Source: JAAXVQ01 sp964604705 (GTDB lineage: Bacteria > Oederibacteriota > JAAXVQ01). From it: a stretch of DNA of 64,000 nt. Shown here piece by piece: positions 25,374 through 35,815 of this stretch; the first letter of the stretch is position 1, and every line of letters begins with the position of its first letter. The stretch covers positions 124,001-188,000 of the forward strand of contig CAZSAP010000004.1 in NCBI GenBank assembly GCA_964604705.1, given 5' to 3'. Position numbers and translations under genes: made by a program. The notes under the pieces were generated by a model, which was given only the letters and a program-made list of their open reading frames with translations, searched no databases and was not told the origin of the DNA.

Positions 25374-26006
25374 ATGCATGGGTTTGAACGATGGCCTTTA
25401 GTCTGTTTGCTGCTTGCCGGTGCCGCACTGGTGCCTACTGCCGGGTGGACGTATTCACGCAGTCTCTTGGAATCGTCTGAAATCATCTCAAACGAAGACG
25501 TCTTTCAAGTCGCCGAAGCTCCGGTTTCGGAAACCCCTGCGGCAGCAGTTTCGCCTGCGGCGGTGTATGTCGATAAACGATCCCCCAAAAATTCGGGTGT
25601 GGCCATTACCTGGGCGTTGGGTCCGGGTTTCCTGGTGCACGGTGCCGGGCATATGTACGCCGGACGTCCGTGGACGGGTGTTTCCTTGTTTTTGGCCGAA
25701 GTCGGCGGTGCGTACATGGCCTATCGCGGGGGGACGGATGCCTATTCGGCCATCGATGTCATGAGTAAAAATAATTTTGCGGAATTTCATGGAGATTCGG
25801 GGCAGGTCTCCCGTGGGATTGGACTTGCCGCCGGTGGGGTTATGATCTTCTTGGCTTCATGGCTCTATGATTTGACCGGATCACCGATTGCGGTTGACCA
25901 GTACAATCAAACGTTGACGCCACGCCAGGCCGAAACATCCTCACCGGTGATTGTGACCCAACTCACTCCCGGGGGCGTTACGGTGGCTGTGGAGCAACGC
26001 TTCTAG
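25374..26006 (+). CDS. secreted or membrane protein, unknown
   Basis: 210 residues from the ATG with GGAGAG upstream. Signal peptide (about 1-26), an Ala/Pro/Glu-rich stretch (about 40-70), then two hydrophobic segments around 78-125 and 150-170. The first contains the Gly-rich turn GPGFLVHGAGHMYAG, like the small membrane proteins whose paired helices carry a GxGQxYxG-type turn. No catalytic motif is evident. It opens a three-gene unit with a secreted fibronectin-like protein and a FecR protein, so an envelope role is likely. Confidence 0.65.
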   Translation: MHGFERWPLVCLLLAGAALVPTAGWTYSRSLLESSEIISNEDVFQVAEAPVSETPAAAVSPAAVYVDKRSPKNSGVAITWALGPGFLVHGAGHMYAGRPWTGVSLFLAEVGGAYMAYRGGTDAYSAIDVMSKNNFAEFHGDSGQVSRGIGLAAGGVMIFLASWLYDLTGSPIAVDQYNQTLTPRQAETSSPVIVTQLTPGGVTVAVEQRF

Positions 26007-26044
26007 ATAGCAACGTACGAATTCTTTGTAGGAGGTGGTTGCAT

Positions 26045-27070
26045 ATGAAAAGGAAAGCGCTTGTACTGGGTGTGGTAGGGTTGAGTTGTCTCTGGGCCAG
26101 CGTCGGGTGGGCGCGGGTGCAGATTACCAATGCTTCGCTCTCGACGCAGATTTTGCTGGAAGCGTATCGTTCGTCCCAGAACAACTTGAACAGCATCACC
26201 TGGATTGATCCGAACATCATTCAGTTGGCCGTGCAGTCCGATGCCGCGACCGCAGGCCAGAACTTGGCCTTCGACATTGAGATCTTCGACGGCAGCACGC
26301 AAGTGGTAACGATCGGACATTTCCGCGTCGTGCCCAAGACCCTGGCATCGGGAGCAAACCTTTACAATGCCAGTGATGTCAATGCCTCGAATCTGCAAGT
26401 GAACTTTAACAAGGATTATCTGCCCAACGTCAACTCAGGCAATATCTCGCAAGGGAGCATCATGCCCATGGGCAATTACCGTCTCATCCTCCGTCCCGTG
26501 GCGCCTACGCCCGGGGATCCGTACAGCATGAATGTGGCGCTGTTCACGCCCTCTTCGGCCCTGAACCAGCCGCCGGTCACGATTTATCCCAAGGACGTGG
26601 AAGTCAATACCTTCTTGCCGAACTTTACCTGGACCCCGGTGGCCAATGCGGCTTGGTACGAAGTCTCGGTGGGGCCTGATTCCAACTTGGACGTCAACAC
26701 GTATTGGAAGAGTGGCCGTTTGACCCTCACGCAAACCTTGTATGCCCCCTCGGCGCGAACCTTGGAGAACGGGCAGAAGTATTACTGGCAAGTGCGCGCC
26801 TTTGATTCGTTTGGCAAGCCGATCGGTGGCATTGACGGGAAATCACAACCCACGATGTTCACGGTAGTCAGTTCCAATCATTTGAACACGTTGGTTTCGC
26901 CACTGGAAGTGGAAGCCGTGCTAAAAACCACGGTGCCCAATACCAATATATTTAACCCCTTGGCCGTGTACCAACCCGTGGCCATTGAGACCAATTGCGA
27001 CGATGTGGCCGGGTTGTTGCGTCAGTTGAAGGATGGGTCGGCAAAGGTGCTTTCGGCCCGTGTGGAATAA
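26045..27070 (+). CDS. secreted protein with fibronectin-III-like domain
   Basis: 341 residues from the ATG after AGGAGGTGG; a TTG two codons earlier is less likely. Signal peptide (about 1-22), an N-terminal beta-rich domain (about 23-175), and a fibronectin-III-like domain about 180-280: PNFTWTPVANAAWYEVSVGP followed by YYWQVRAFDSFGKPIGG. The last 60 residues have no clear fold. It lies between 25374 and the FecR gene 27108. Likely periplasmic or surface scaffold; no enzyme motif. Confidence 0.7.
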   Translation: MKRKALVLGVVGLSCLWASVGWARVQITNASLSTQILLEAYRSSQNNLNSITWIDPNIIQLAVQSDAATAGQNLAFDIEIFDGSTQVVTIGHFRVVPKTLASGANLYNASDVNASNLQVNFNKDYLPNVNSGNISQGSIMPMGNYRLILRPVAPTPGDPYSMNVALFTPSSALNQPPVTIYPKDVEVNTFLPNFTWTPVANAAWYEVSVGPDSNLDVNTYWKSGRLTLTQTLYAPSARTLENGQKYYWQVRAFDSFGKPIGGIDGKSQPTMFTVVSSNHLNTLVSPLEVEAVLKTTVPNTNIFNPLAVYQPVAIETNCDDVAGLLRQLKDGSAKVLSARVE

Positions 27071-27107
27071 CGCTTATCCATTACGTTGGATCAGGGAGGA
27101 ATTTAAG

Positions 27108-27809
27108 ATGAAAAAAATCATGTGGATGTTGAGTGCGCTCCTGGCGCTGACCGTAGGCGGCGTCGCCGTCGCCGGAGCGGAAGCCGTTGCGGCCAATGCG
27201 GGTGTAGGAACCCTGACGGTGAAGACCGGACGCGTGGAGATCATGCGTACAGGCCAGACGCAATACGTTCCGGCTGAAAAAGGTTCGTTGTTGTATGAAG
27301 GGGACAAGATTAAAACCGGTGAAATGGCGCGGGCCGCGATCCTGCTCGATGACGGAAGCTTGGTGCGCTTAAATGCCAATACCGAACTGATCTTAAAGGA
27401 TAAAAAACCCGGCAAGCAGAAGAGCCGGCTGCAGTTGATGATGGGGCATTTGTGGGCCAAAATTTCCAAACAGGAAAATCAGTTGGAAATTGAAACGCCG
27501 ACCGCGGTTGCTGCGATTAAGGGCACCCGTTTGGAATTGATTTTCACTCCCGATGGTCAGACCACCTTGATTGTCTGGGACGGACTGGTGGGCTTGAACA
27601 ATGCACTGGGCCAGATCTTGGTGGAGGCCGCCCATCGTGGCTTTTCGGAAAAAGGGAAGCCCCCGGTGCTCTCACCCGTGGATTTAAAGAAACTGGACCA
27701 GTGGTTCGAACACGTGGTCGATGTGCCCGCCACGCAAACCTTAAAAACCAAGGTTAAAGATAAGGACGGCAAAGAGTACAATCTGGACTTGAAATACAAC
27801 AAGCGCTAG
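27108..27809 (+). CDS. FecR-domain periplasmic protein
   Basis: 233 residues from an ATG preceded by GGAGGAA. Signal peptide (about 1-26), then the FecR domain (about 32-175): VKTGRVEIMRTGQ, GSLLYEGDKIKTGE, ILLDDGSLVRLNANTELIL, ETPTAVAAIKGT. The canonical FecR is an anti-sigma transducer with a cytoplasmic N-terminus, but this stand-alone secreted form lacks that part, as is common beside CHASE2 cyclases. The C-terminus is Lys-rich. It may bind envelope polymers or signal to the CHASE2 cyclase; this is inference from neighbourhood. Confidence 0.85.
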   Translation: MKKIMWMLSALLALTVGGVAVAGAEAVAANAGVGTLTVKTGRVEIMRTGQTQYVPAEKGSLLYEGDKIKTGEMARAAILLDDGSLVRLNANTELILKDKKPGKQKSRLQLMMGHLWAKISKQENQLEIETPTAVAAIKGTRLELIFTPDGQTTLIVWDGLVGLNNALGQILVEAAHRGFSEKGKPPVLSPVDLKKLDQWFEHVVDVPATQTLKTKVKDKDGKEYNLDLKYNKR

Positions 27810-27818
27810 GTCAGATAC

Positions 27819-27854
27819 ACCCCATCCCGCGCTCGCGGGGTGGGGTTATTTTTT
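27819..27854 (+). terminator. terminator after FecR gene
   Basis: GC-rich stem of about 12 bp (ACCCCATCCCGCG with its partner) followed by TTATTTTTT. It ends the 25374-27809 unit and may allow read-through into 27875. Confidence 0.8.
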
Positions 27855-27874
27855 ATCGAGGGACACTCGCGAAT

Positions 27875-30256
27875 ATGAAACATAACGTTTTGCGCGGTTT
27901 GGCCATGGTTGGGATTTGTTGTTGGGGTTGGGGTGTTACGGCGGCAAATGCCGCGCCGAACCTCGTGCATCAGCCGCCTTTGGAAGCCCAGTCAGGGCAC
28001 TCGTTGGACGTGACGGCGGTGGTTACCGATCCGGCCTCGCCGATTCAACAGGTCCGGGTGTACTATCGTCCAGGACAGACCCTGGGGTATCAGTTTGAGA
28101 CCATGAATGGCGCAGGCTACAACTATGCGGCCCAGATCCCGGCCTCGGCGGTTACGGCCGCAGGCGTGGATTACTACATTGAAGCCCGCAACCAGGCGGG
28201 GGAAGTCATGACCGCGCCGCCGCTCAATGCGGCTCTGGCACCTTATCATCTGGTCGCACGCGAAGCCCATGCCAAACCCCAGTTCCGCCTGATCGCACCT
28301 GAAGTGGATTCGACCGTTACACCGGAAGAGGCGCTCGTGGCCGTGGCCATGGATGCCGGAGGAACACGCCTGGATTTGGGCACTTTGCGCGTCTGGGTGG
28401 ATGAACAAGATGTTACCTCGAAAAGCCGTATCTCCGAAACCTTACTTACGTTTGTATTGCCCGAGAGCACGCCGGATGGCCTGCATGGTGTTCGCGTTTC
28501 GGTTCGCAATGTTGACGGCGTGGAAGGGAAGTCGCCGACCTGGGCGTTTACCATCAAACGCTCGGCCGGACCGCGCGTAGGTACAGACGCTCAAGCGACC
28601 TCGGCCGAGGCCAAGCGGGCCAACTGGGCCAAACTGGGTGGATCGTTGGGTGTGGATGTGCAGTACGCGGCCATGACCAAAGATTCCGATACGGCCGCTT
28701 ATTTTTACCAACCGCGCGGGTGGTTGAATCGCTCGACGCTGAACCTGAACGGATACTTGGGTGGGCTTAATTTCTTAACGTCTGCGTACGTAACCTCGGA
28801 GGAGACTCCGGGACGCCAACCGGTCGACCGTTTTCGTATGGAACTGTTTGACGATACCTTCAACGCCACCTTGGGGGATATGTATCCCACGTTTTCCGTG
28901 TACTCGCTGAACAATCTTTTTGTGCGCGGCGGGAGCCTCGCGCTCATGGCGGGCAAACCCGAGACTGCGTTTTCGAAGTTCCAAGTGGTGGGTGGGAAAA
29001 CCCGCATGGCCATCGAAGGGCGGGACACCACCGCTCCGGGTACGTTTGAACAGTGGCTCTGGGCCACGCGCTGGCTGTACAACTTCCTTCCGGGCACGGG
29101 CTTGGCCCTGAACTACAGCACCATCAACGATTACGCCAATTCTTTGCAGACCTCCGGCGGAACCCTCCCGGCCAACAACCACGTGGCCACGGCCGAGTTG
29201 AACATCCGCATCCCTTGGATGCAGCGGTTGGCCACCACCCTGTTTGGGGAAGGGGCGTTTAGTTATTACGATGAACGCCAGAGCCTGCTCAATGTATCCA
29301 TGAGCACGGCCTATCGCGGCGGAATGCGTTGGGATTGGGGCGGGCGGAGTTTCGCCCAGGTGGAGTATAAAAATACCGGGGCCAAGTACGCCTCACTGGC
29401 CAACCCCTGGTTGGTGGGTGACTGGCGTGGATTTACGGGCGACAGCCAGATGTACTTTCTGGACAACGCGTTGGCGCTCATGTTTTCCGGCAACATGTGG
29501 CGGGACAATTTGGATGGGCAGAAAAATTTCTCCTACACCAATGCGTCCGGAGCCAGTGTGGATGTCGTCCCAACGACCCAAACCCTGTATCTTTCGGGCA
29601 TGATGAATTACCGGATCTCAACGTATGTCCCCACCCTCTCGCTGGGGTATTCCTACAACCGTCAGCAGGGTGATTCGCAACCCATCAAGGTGGATAACAA
29701 AACCACGGTGATCAATACGGGTTTAGGTGTGCAAGTTCCCGTGGGGAGCGACCAGTGCCTTACCAACGTGACGTTTTCCCAGACCCAGTATGCGGACCAG
29801 GGCACTCCACGCACCTCGGCGGATATGAGCTCGTCTTCGTTCATTGCCTCACTCATGTATTTGTTGGGCCCCACCTGGTCTTTTTCCGGCGGGTACGGGT
29901 TGACCAACAACCAGGTGTTGAGTTCGGGGTTGGCTCCGGCCGGCGGCAGTCTGCCTTCGTCGGTTCAAGTCTTGCAGGACCAGAGTGTGAGCTTTACGTT
30001 GTTAAATCTGCGAACCGCCTGGAAGGTGATCCCAAGCGCGTGGGAAGTAGGCGCAGGATGGGAAAGCCTGGCTGGCAAAGACAATTTGAGCCGGGTCGAC
30101 AATCAATTGACCAACGTGTACTTGCAAAACACGTATTACATTGATGCGGCCCAGTCGGTAGGCTTGAAATTAACGCAAGCTGACTATCAAGACCGTATAA
30201 CTTCCGGCAGCTATACGGAATTTATTGTGAATGCGCATTACGGCATAACGTTCTAG
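27875..30256 (+). CDS. large outer-membrane beta-barrel with N-terminal Ig-like domains
   Basis: 793 residues. Signal peptide ending near ANAAPN; two Ig-like domains (about 30-125, with VYYRPGQT and YYIEARNQAG; about 140-230, with LHGVRVSVRNVDG); then about 540 residues of alternating strands (SALYV-type, many Tyr/Trp/Asn turns) ending YGITF, a barrel-type C-terminus. No named family is recognised. It follows the FecR gene closely, so it may be the surface component of the CHASE2/FecR group. The ATG is the first in frame; the ribosome site is weak. Confidence 0.7.
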   Translation: MKHNVLRGLAMVGICCWGWGVTAANAAPNLVHQPPLEAQSGHSLDVTAVVTDPASPIQQVRVYYRPGQTLGYQFETMNGAGYNYAAQIPASAVTAAGVDYYIEARNQAGEVMTAPPLNAALAPYHLVAREAHAKPQFRLIAPEVDSTVTPEEALVAVAMDAGGTRLDLGTLRVWVDEQDVTSKSRISETLLTFVLPESTPDGLHGVRVSVRNVDGVEGKSPTWAFTIKRSAGPRVGTDAQATSAEAKRANWAKLGGSLGVDVQYAAMTKDSDTAAYFYQPRGWLNRSTLNLNGYLGGLNFLTSAYVTSEETPGRQPVDRFRMELFDDTFNATLGDMYPTFSVYSLNNLFVRGGSLALMAGKPETAFSKFQVVGGKTRMAIEGRDTTAPGTFEQWLWATRWLYNFLPGTGLALNYSTINDYANSLQTSGGTLPANNHVATAELNIRIPWMQRLATTLFGEGAFSYYDERQSLLNVSMSTAYRGGMRWDWGGRSFAQVEYKNTGAKYASLANPWLVGDWRGFTGDSQMYFLDNALALMFSGNMWRDNLDGQKNFSYTNASGASVDVVPTTQTLYLSGMMNYRISTYVPTLSLGYSYNRQQGDSQPIKVDNKTTVINTGLGVQVPVGSDQCLTNVTFSQTQYADQGTPRTSADMSSSSFIASLMYLLGPTWSFSGGYGLTNNQVLSSGLAPAGGSLPSSVQVLQDQSVSFTLLNLRTAWKVIPSAWEVGAGWESLAGKDNLSRVDNQLTNVYLQNTYYIDAAQSVGLKLTQADYQDRITSGSYTEFIVNAHYGITF

Positions 30257-30269
30257 GGAGGAAACGCCC

Positions 30270-30617
30270 ATGCGAGACCCCGAGTGTTTGTTTTGCCGGA
30301 TTGTTTCCGGTGAGATACCGAGCCAGAAATTATACGAAGATGCGGATGTGGTCGCGTTTGCCGATATCCATCCACAAGCCCCGGTGCACATCTTGATCAT
30401 TCCCAAAGAACATATACCTACGGTGGCGGATGCGTCGCAGGAACAAACGCTTTTGCTGGGAAAGCTGGTCCAGGTGGCCAATCGTTTGGCCCAAGAGCAG
30501 GAACTTATTTTTGGGTATCGCCTTGTCATTAACTGCCAAAAAGATGCGGGCCAGGAAGTGTTTCACCTGCATGTGCATCTTTTGGGCGGTCGGAAATTTG
30601 GCTGGCCTCCTGGTTGA
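30270..30617 (+). CDS. HIT-family nucleotide hydrolase (HinT-like)
   Basis: 115 residues with the complete HIT signature HLHVHLLGG near the C-terminus and the N-terminal CLFCRIVSGEIPS that holds the zinc Cys pair seen in many bacterial HinT proteins. The family hydrolyses purine nucleoside phosphoramidates (for example AMP-NH2 or AMP-lysine). The ATG follows GGAGG, 13 nt after the barrel gene stop, so the two are probably co-transcribed. Cytoplasmic housekeeping enzyme; no link with the barrel is implied. Confidence 0.93.
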   Translation: MRDPECLFCRIVSGEIPSQKLYEDADVVAFADIHPQAPVHILIIPKEHIPTVADASQEQTLLLGKLVQVANRLAQEQELIFGYRLVINCQKDAGQEVFHLHVHLLGGRKFGWPPG

Positions 30618-30672
30618 AAAAACACCCCTAAAAACAAGCCGATTATATTTTTGTTTTGTTTTGTCAAAAAAA

Positions 30673-30701
30673 TTGACAAGAATAGCCTTGGTGAGTATAA
30701 T
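30673..30701 (+). promoter_or_regulatory. consensus sigma-70 promoter of rpsU-dnaG-rpoD
   Basis: Perfect TTGACA, 17-bp spacer, perfect TATAAT. The start is near 30708. The best promoter match in the window, as expected for a ribosomal protein operon. Confidence 0.9.
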
Positions 30702-30756
30702 TACCCCATGTATCTGAAATAATAGGAATGACTCTTAGAAGGGAGGGATAAAAATC

Positions 30757-30939
30757 GTGCCAGAAATTCGTATTAAAGACAATGAGAATTTCGAAGCCGC
30801 CCTCCGCCGGTTTAAGAAAGAAGTTCAGATGTCCGGAATTTTGTCCGAAATGCGACGTCGTGAACATTATGAGAAACCGAGCGTGAAGAAAAAACAAAAG
30901 GCCCTAGCCGCTCGCAAAAAGAACAAAAAGCGTTTCTAA
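30757..30939 (+). CDS. rpsU: 30S ribosomal protein bS21
   Basis: 60 residues from a GTG with GGGAGGG upstream. It shows the bS21 pattern: EIRIKDNENFEAALRRFKKE, a central KEV..GIL..MRRREHYEKPS, and an Arg/Lys-rich tail ending KKRF. It binds the small subunit near the 3' end of 16S rRNA and helps initiation. It is the first gene of the macromolecular synthesis operon, in the classic order rpsU-dnaG-rpoD. Confidence 0.97.
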   Translation: MPEIRIKDNENFEAALRRFKKEVQMSGILSEMRRREHYEKPSVKKKQKALAARKKNKKRF

Positions 30940-30982
30940 GGCAAGCATGTTTTTTCAGTGGACGGTCATAACAAGCTTAGCA

Positions 30983-31013
30983 AACAGCCCGGAATTCGTT
31001 CCGGGCTGTTTCT
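30983..31013 (+). terminator. attenuator-like hairpin between rpsU and dnaG
   Basis: Perfect 12-bp stem with a TTCG tetraloop (30983-30994 with 30999-31010), but followed only by TTTCTG. A weak terminator here would lower dnaG relative to rpsU, as known for this operon in Escherichia coli. Confidence 0.75.
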
Positions 31014-31109
31014 GCTTCCAAGCGTTTTGCATCGGGGTACGGCCTACAGAGTAAAACCGAGTCCCGTTGCTTGGAACGCGGAAACCACTAATTTTTCGAG
31101 GCGATGTGA

Positions 31110-32921
31110 GTGATTCCGCCGGACCTGATTGAACGCATCCGTGAATCTGCGGATATCGTTGATGTCATTTCTAAATACGTTGCGCTAAAATCCACAGGGA
31201 AAGGGTATAAAGGTCTTTGTCCTTTCCACCACGAAAAAACCCCGAGCTTCACAGTCAATTCAGACCGGCAATTTTTTCATTGTTTCGGCTGCAAGGCCGG
31301 AGGCAATGTTTTTCATTTTTTAATGCGCGCCGAGGGGATGACGTTTACCGAGGCCGTCAAGGAGCTTTCGCAGCGCACCAACATTCCTTTGCCTGCGTCG
31401 GATTCACCGGCCGCCCAGGCCGAGGAAACACAGCGCCGTCAGTTGTTGGATGTTATGCTCTGGGCCGCCGGGCGATTTCAGGAGGCGTTGCAACGTCCTA
31501 AAGTGGCTGAGCCCGCCAAGGCCTATTTAAAACGCCGCGGACTCTCCGACGAGTTGGCCAAAGAGTTTGGCTTGGGCTACGCTCCGGATGGGTGGGACAA
31601 TTTAATGAAGGCCGCACGCCGGGATCATTTTTCCGAGGGTATTTTGGAGAAAGCCGGCTTGATTATCCCCCGCAAGGAGGGGGAAGGGTTTTACGATCGC
31701 TTTCGCAACCGTTTGATGTTTCCGATCCGCGATCTTCAGGGACGCACAGTGGCCTTTGGCGGACGCGTCTTGGACAGCGGCGAACCCAAATACTTGAATT
31801 CCCCGGAGACCGGATTGTTTAAAAAGGGGGAGTTGCTGTACGGCTTGGATCTGGCGCGGGAAACGGCCCGGAAGACCAACCGGGTCATTCTCGTGGAAGG
31901 GTACATGGACGTCATTGCCTGTCATGCCTTTGGGTTTACCGAGGCGGTGGCTTCCTTGGGTACGGCGTTTACCTCGGTTCAGGCAAATTTGATTCGGCGC
32001 TTTGCCGAAAAAGTTATCCTGCTGTACGATGCGGATGAGGCCGGTGTGAACGCCTCTCTGCGCGCCTTTGAGGTGTTGAACCGCGAAGGCCTGCTGGTAC
32101 AGGTTATTGCTTTGCCCGGGGCCAAGGATCCAGATGAGTTTTTGCGCGCTCAGGGAACCGAAGCCTTTGCCGCGCTTTTGGAACGTCCCACGTCGATGGT
32201 GGAATTTGTGTTTCAACACGTTTCCAAGACTGAGAAGCTTGATCGTTTGGAAGGAAAATTGACGGTGTTGAAACGTTTGGCCCCGATCGTGGGTCAAATG
32301 GCCAGCCCCGTGGAACGCTCTTTGGCTGTGGAGTGGATTGCGGACAAGCTGCGTCTGGATCAGACGACCGTCACCCAGGAATTTTCACGGCAACGTAAGC
32401 CCGGGAGCGTTCAGGAACCGGCGGCACCGGCGGTTGTGGCCGAGCAACGTCCGCCGGCTCCTTTGGAGGAACAGACTCTGATCAGTGCACTGTTGAAGCG
32501 CCCTGCTCTGGTGGACAAGTATCGAGAGCGGTTGGAACCCAGCTTTTTTTCGGATGAAGTGCTAAAAACTTTGTTGGTTAAAATGTTGGAAGCCGAACCG
32601 GTTTCTCCGGATGCCGAAGAAGATTGGACCGAAACCTGGATCCATGCCTTACCGGAACCCACCTGGGTGGAGACGGCGTTGACGCTGTGGGCGGAAAGCC
32701 GTTCGGGTCAAACCGAGGCGGTGGTGAAAGATTGCATCAATCGACTGGAGAGCATCTGGTTACGCACGGAAATACGCCAATTGCAGGCCAGTATTCTTGA
32801 AGCGCAGCAAGCCGGGGAGCGGGAAGCGTTTAAACGTTTGGCACAACGTGAGATCGAATTAAAGAATCGATTAAAGAAAATGGGTGTGGATTGGAGCGGC
32901 GGCGGTCGGCGCAGGGGATAA
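31110..32921 (+). CDS. dnaG: DNA primase
   Basis: 603 residues from a GTG. N-terminal CHC2 zinc finger (C37, H40, C58, C61), the RNA polymerase core domain (about 110-245, with FGGRVLDSGEPKYLNSPET), and the TOPRIM catalytic segment (about 258-340) with VILVEGYMDVIA and LLYDADEAG. The C-terminal region (about 450-600) corresponds to the DnaB-helicase-binding domain. It makes the RNA primers for replication forks. Length is normal for the family. Confidence 0.97.
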   Translation: MIPPDLIERIRESADIVDVISKYVALKSTGKGYKGLCPFHHEKTPSFTVNSDRQFFHCFGCKAGGNVFHFLMRAEGMTFTEAVKELSQRTNIPLPASDSPAAQAEETQRRQLLDVMLWAAGRFQEALQRPKVAEPAKAYLKRRGLSDELAKEFGLGYAPDGWDNLMKAARRDHFSEGILEKAGLIIPRKEGEGFYDRFRNRLMFPIRDLQGRTVAFGGRVLDSGEPKYLNSPETGLFKKGELLYGLDLARETARKTNRVILVEGYMDVIACHAFGFTEAVASLGTAFTSVQANLIRRFAEKVILLYDADEAGVNASLRAFEVLNREGLLVQVIALPGAKDPDEFLRAQGTEAFAALLERPTSMVEFVFQHVSKTEKLDRLEGKLTVLKRLAPIVGQMASPVERSLAVEWIADKLRLDQTTVTQEFSRQRKPGSVQEPAAPAVVAEQRPPAPLEEQTLISALLKRPALVDKYRERLEPSFFSDEVLKTLLVKMLEAEPVSPDAEEDWTETWIHALPEPTWVETALTLWAESRSGQTEAVVKDCINRLESIWLRTEIRQLQASILEAQQAGEREAFKRLAQREIELKNRLKKMGVDWSGGGRRRG

Positions 32922-32937
32922 TTCCCTGATAATGCGC

Positions 32938-32965
32938 TTGACGGATGGCTGGGTTTGGATAGAAT
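32938..32965 (+). promoter_or_regulatory. internal promoter ahead of rpoD
   Basis: TTGACG, 16 bp, TAGAAT in the 64-bp dnaG-rpoD gap, giving rpoD its own start near 32972. Confidence 0.55.
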
Positions 32966-32985
32966 AAGGGCTCATTATAGGCGAA

Positions 32986-34770
<1,785 letters not shown>

Positions 34771-34786
34771 ACGGTTACCCGCATAA

Positions 34787-34862
<76 letters not shown>

Positions 34863-34990
34863 ACTCTCTTTGCGGAGGGTGGGGTACATTGAGCATGAAT
34901 CCAAGGAAGCACCAAGTCTGGTCCACCGCCTTGCTCAGGTGTTCGGGCCGCGACTCCGGGACGGTGAACTTTTTATAAGGTGGTTGGTGT

Positions 34991-35407
34991 ATGCAAGAGT
35001 TTTTCAAGAAGGTTTCGGTAGCGTACTTGGCGGGAGCGCTCGGTGGGGTTGCCGCTACTTTTTTTCAATGGCTGTTTGAACATTGGACCTTGATCAAATC
35101 ACCCTCCTGGGGTGCCGTAGCAGGCAGTCTGGGTGCAGAACATTGGGCGGCTCCCGTATTGAAGGGGTCCTTGTGGGCGTTGCTGATAGTACCCTTGGCC
35201 ATGGTTCTAAGGATTAAACAGGTTGCCTTCGGCCTGATCGTCAGTTTGCTACCCAGTGCGTATGCCTTGTTGGTTCAGTATCCGGAACAGCATCACGGAT
35301 TTTCCGTATTTTCACGCGATCCCCAATGGGCGCTCTGGGTGCTTTTGCTGAATGCCATTTGGGGTTTGGTGGCCGGAAGCATCTATTTAAGTCATTACAA
35401 GGCTTAG
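34991..35407 (+). CDS. small membrane protein, unknown
   Basis: 138 residues with about four hydrophobic segments (10-28, 58-75, 80-98, 115-133). No family is recognised. The ATG is preceded by ATAAGGTGG. It sits between tRNA-Ile and a TM1266-like gene and may be co-transcribed with the latter (36-nt gap). Confidence 0.65.
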   Translation: MQEFFKKVSVAYLAGALGGVAATFFQWLFEHWTLIKSPSWGAVAGSLGAEHWAAPVLKGSLWALLIVPLAMVLRIKQVAFGLIVSLLPSAYALLVQYPEQHHGFSVFSRDPQWALWVLLLNAIWGLVAGSIYLSHYKA

Positions 35408-35443
35408 CGCCTTGATCTTTGCTTACGAAAGGACCTATTTCTC

Positions 35444-35686
35444 ATGCAACTGGTAATCGTCAAACTGCACGCTCGCAACACGGCGGCGCTCCGGATCCAG
35501 GAAGTCTTGACCAAGCACGGCTGCAACATTACCTTACGCTTGGGGGTACATGAACAAGGTGGGGCCGAATGCTCCAACGAAGGGGTTATTATTTTGCAGG
35601 TGAAGTCCGAACAAAGTGCGGTCAACAGTTTGGTGGCGGACCTGAAGGCTGTTGGGCAGGTGGATGTCCACGCACTTTCGATTTAG
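35444..35686 (+). CDS. TM1266-like iron-only hydrogenase system regulator
   Basis: 80 residues with an ACT/NikR-C-like beta-alpha-beta pattern. The family (TM1266-type, often next to [FeFe]-hydrogenase maturation genes) shows a central IxLRxGxxE motif followed by I.xLxxxS; here ITLRLGVHEQ and GVIILQVKSEQSA match it, and the length is right. The precise role is unknown; it may bind a small ligand or metal and regulate hydrogenase or its maturation. Notably the same window encodes a HydABC hydrogenase 30 kb away. The start ATG has GGA a little far upstream. Confidence 0.65.
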   Translation: MQLVIVKLHARNTAALRIQEVLTKHGCNITLRLGVHEQGGAECSNEGVIILQVKSEQSAVNSLVADLKAVGQVDVHALSI

Positions 35687-35712
35687 CCCACTGGTTTTAG
35701 TTTGATCGTTCA

Positions 35713-35748
35713 AAGCCCTCAAGAGCTCTTGAGGGCTTCTTTTTTTTC
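35713..35748 (+). terminator. terminator after TM1266-like gene
   Basis: Perfect 13-bp palindromic stem (AAGCCCTCAAGAG with its complement) followed by CTTTTTTTT. Confidence 0.92.
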
Positions 35749-35815
35749 GTCAAGCCTAAGTCATTCCTGCCGAAGCTATGGGTATACGATCCGTGAGCGC
35801 GTGTAGGAGTGATCT

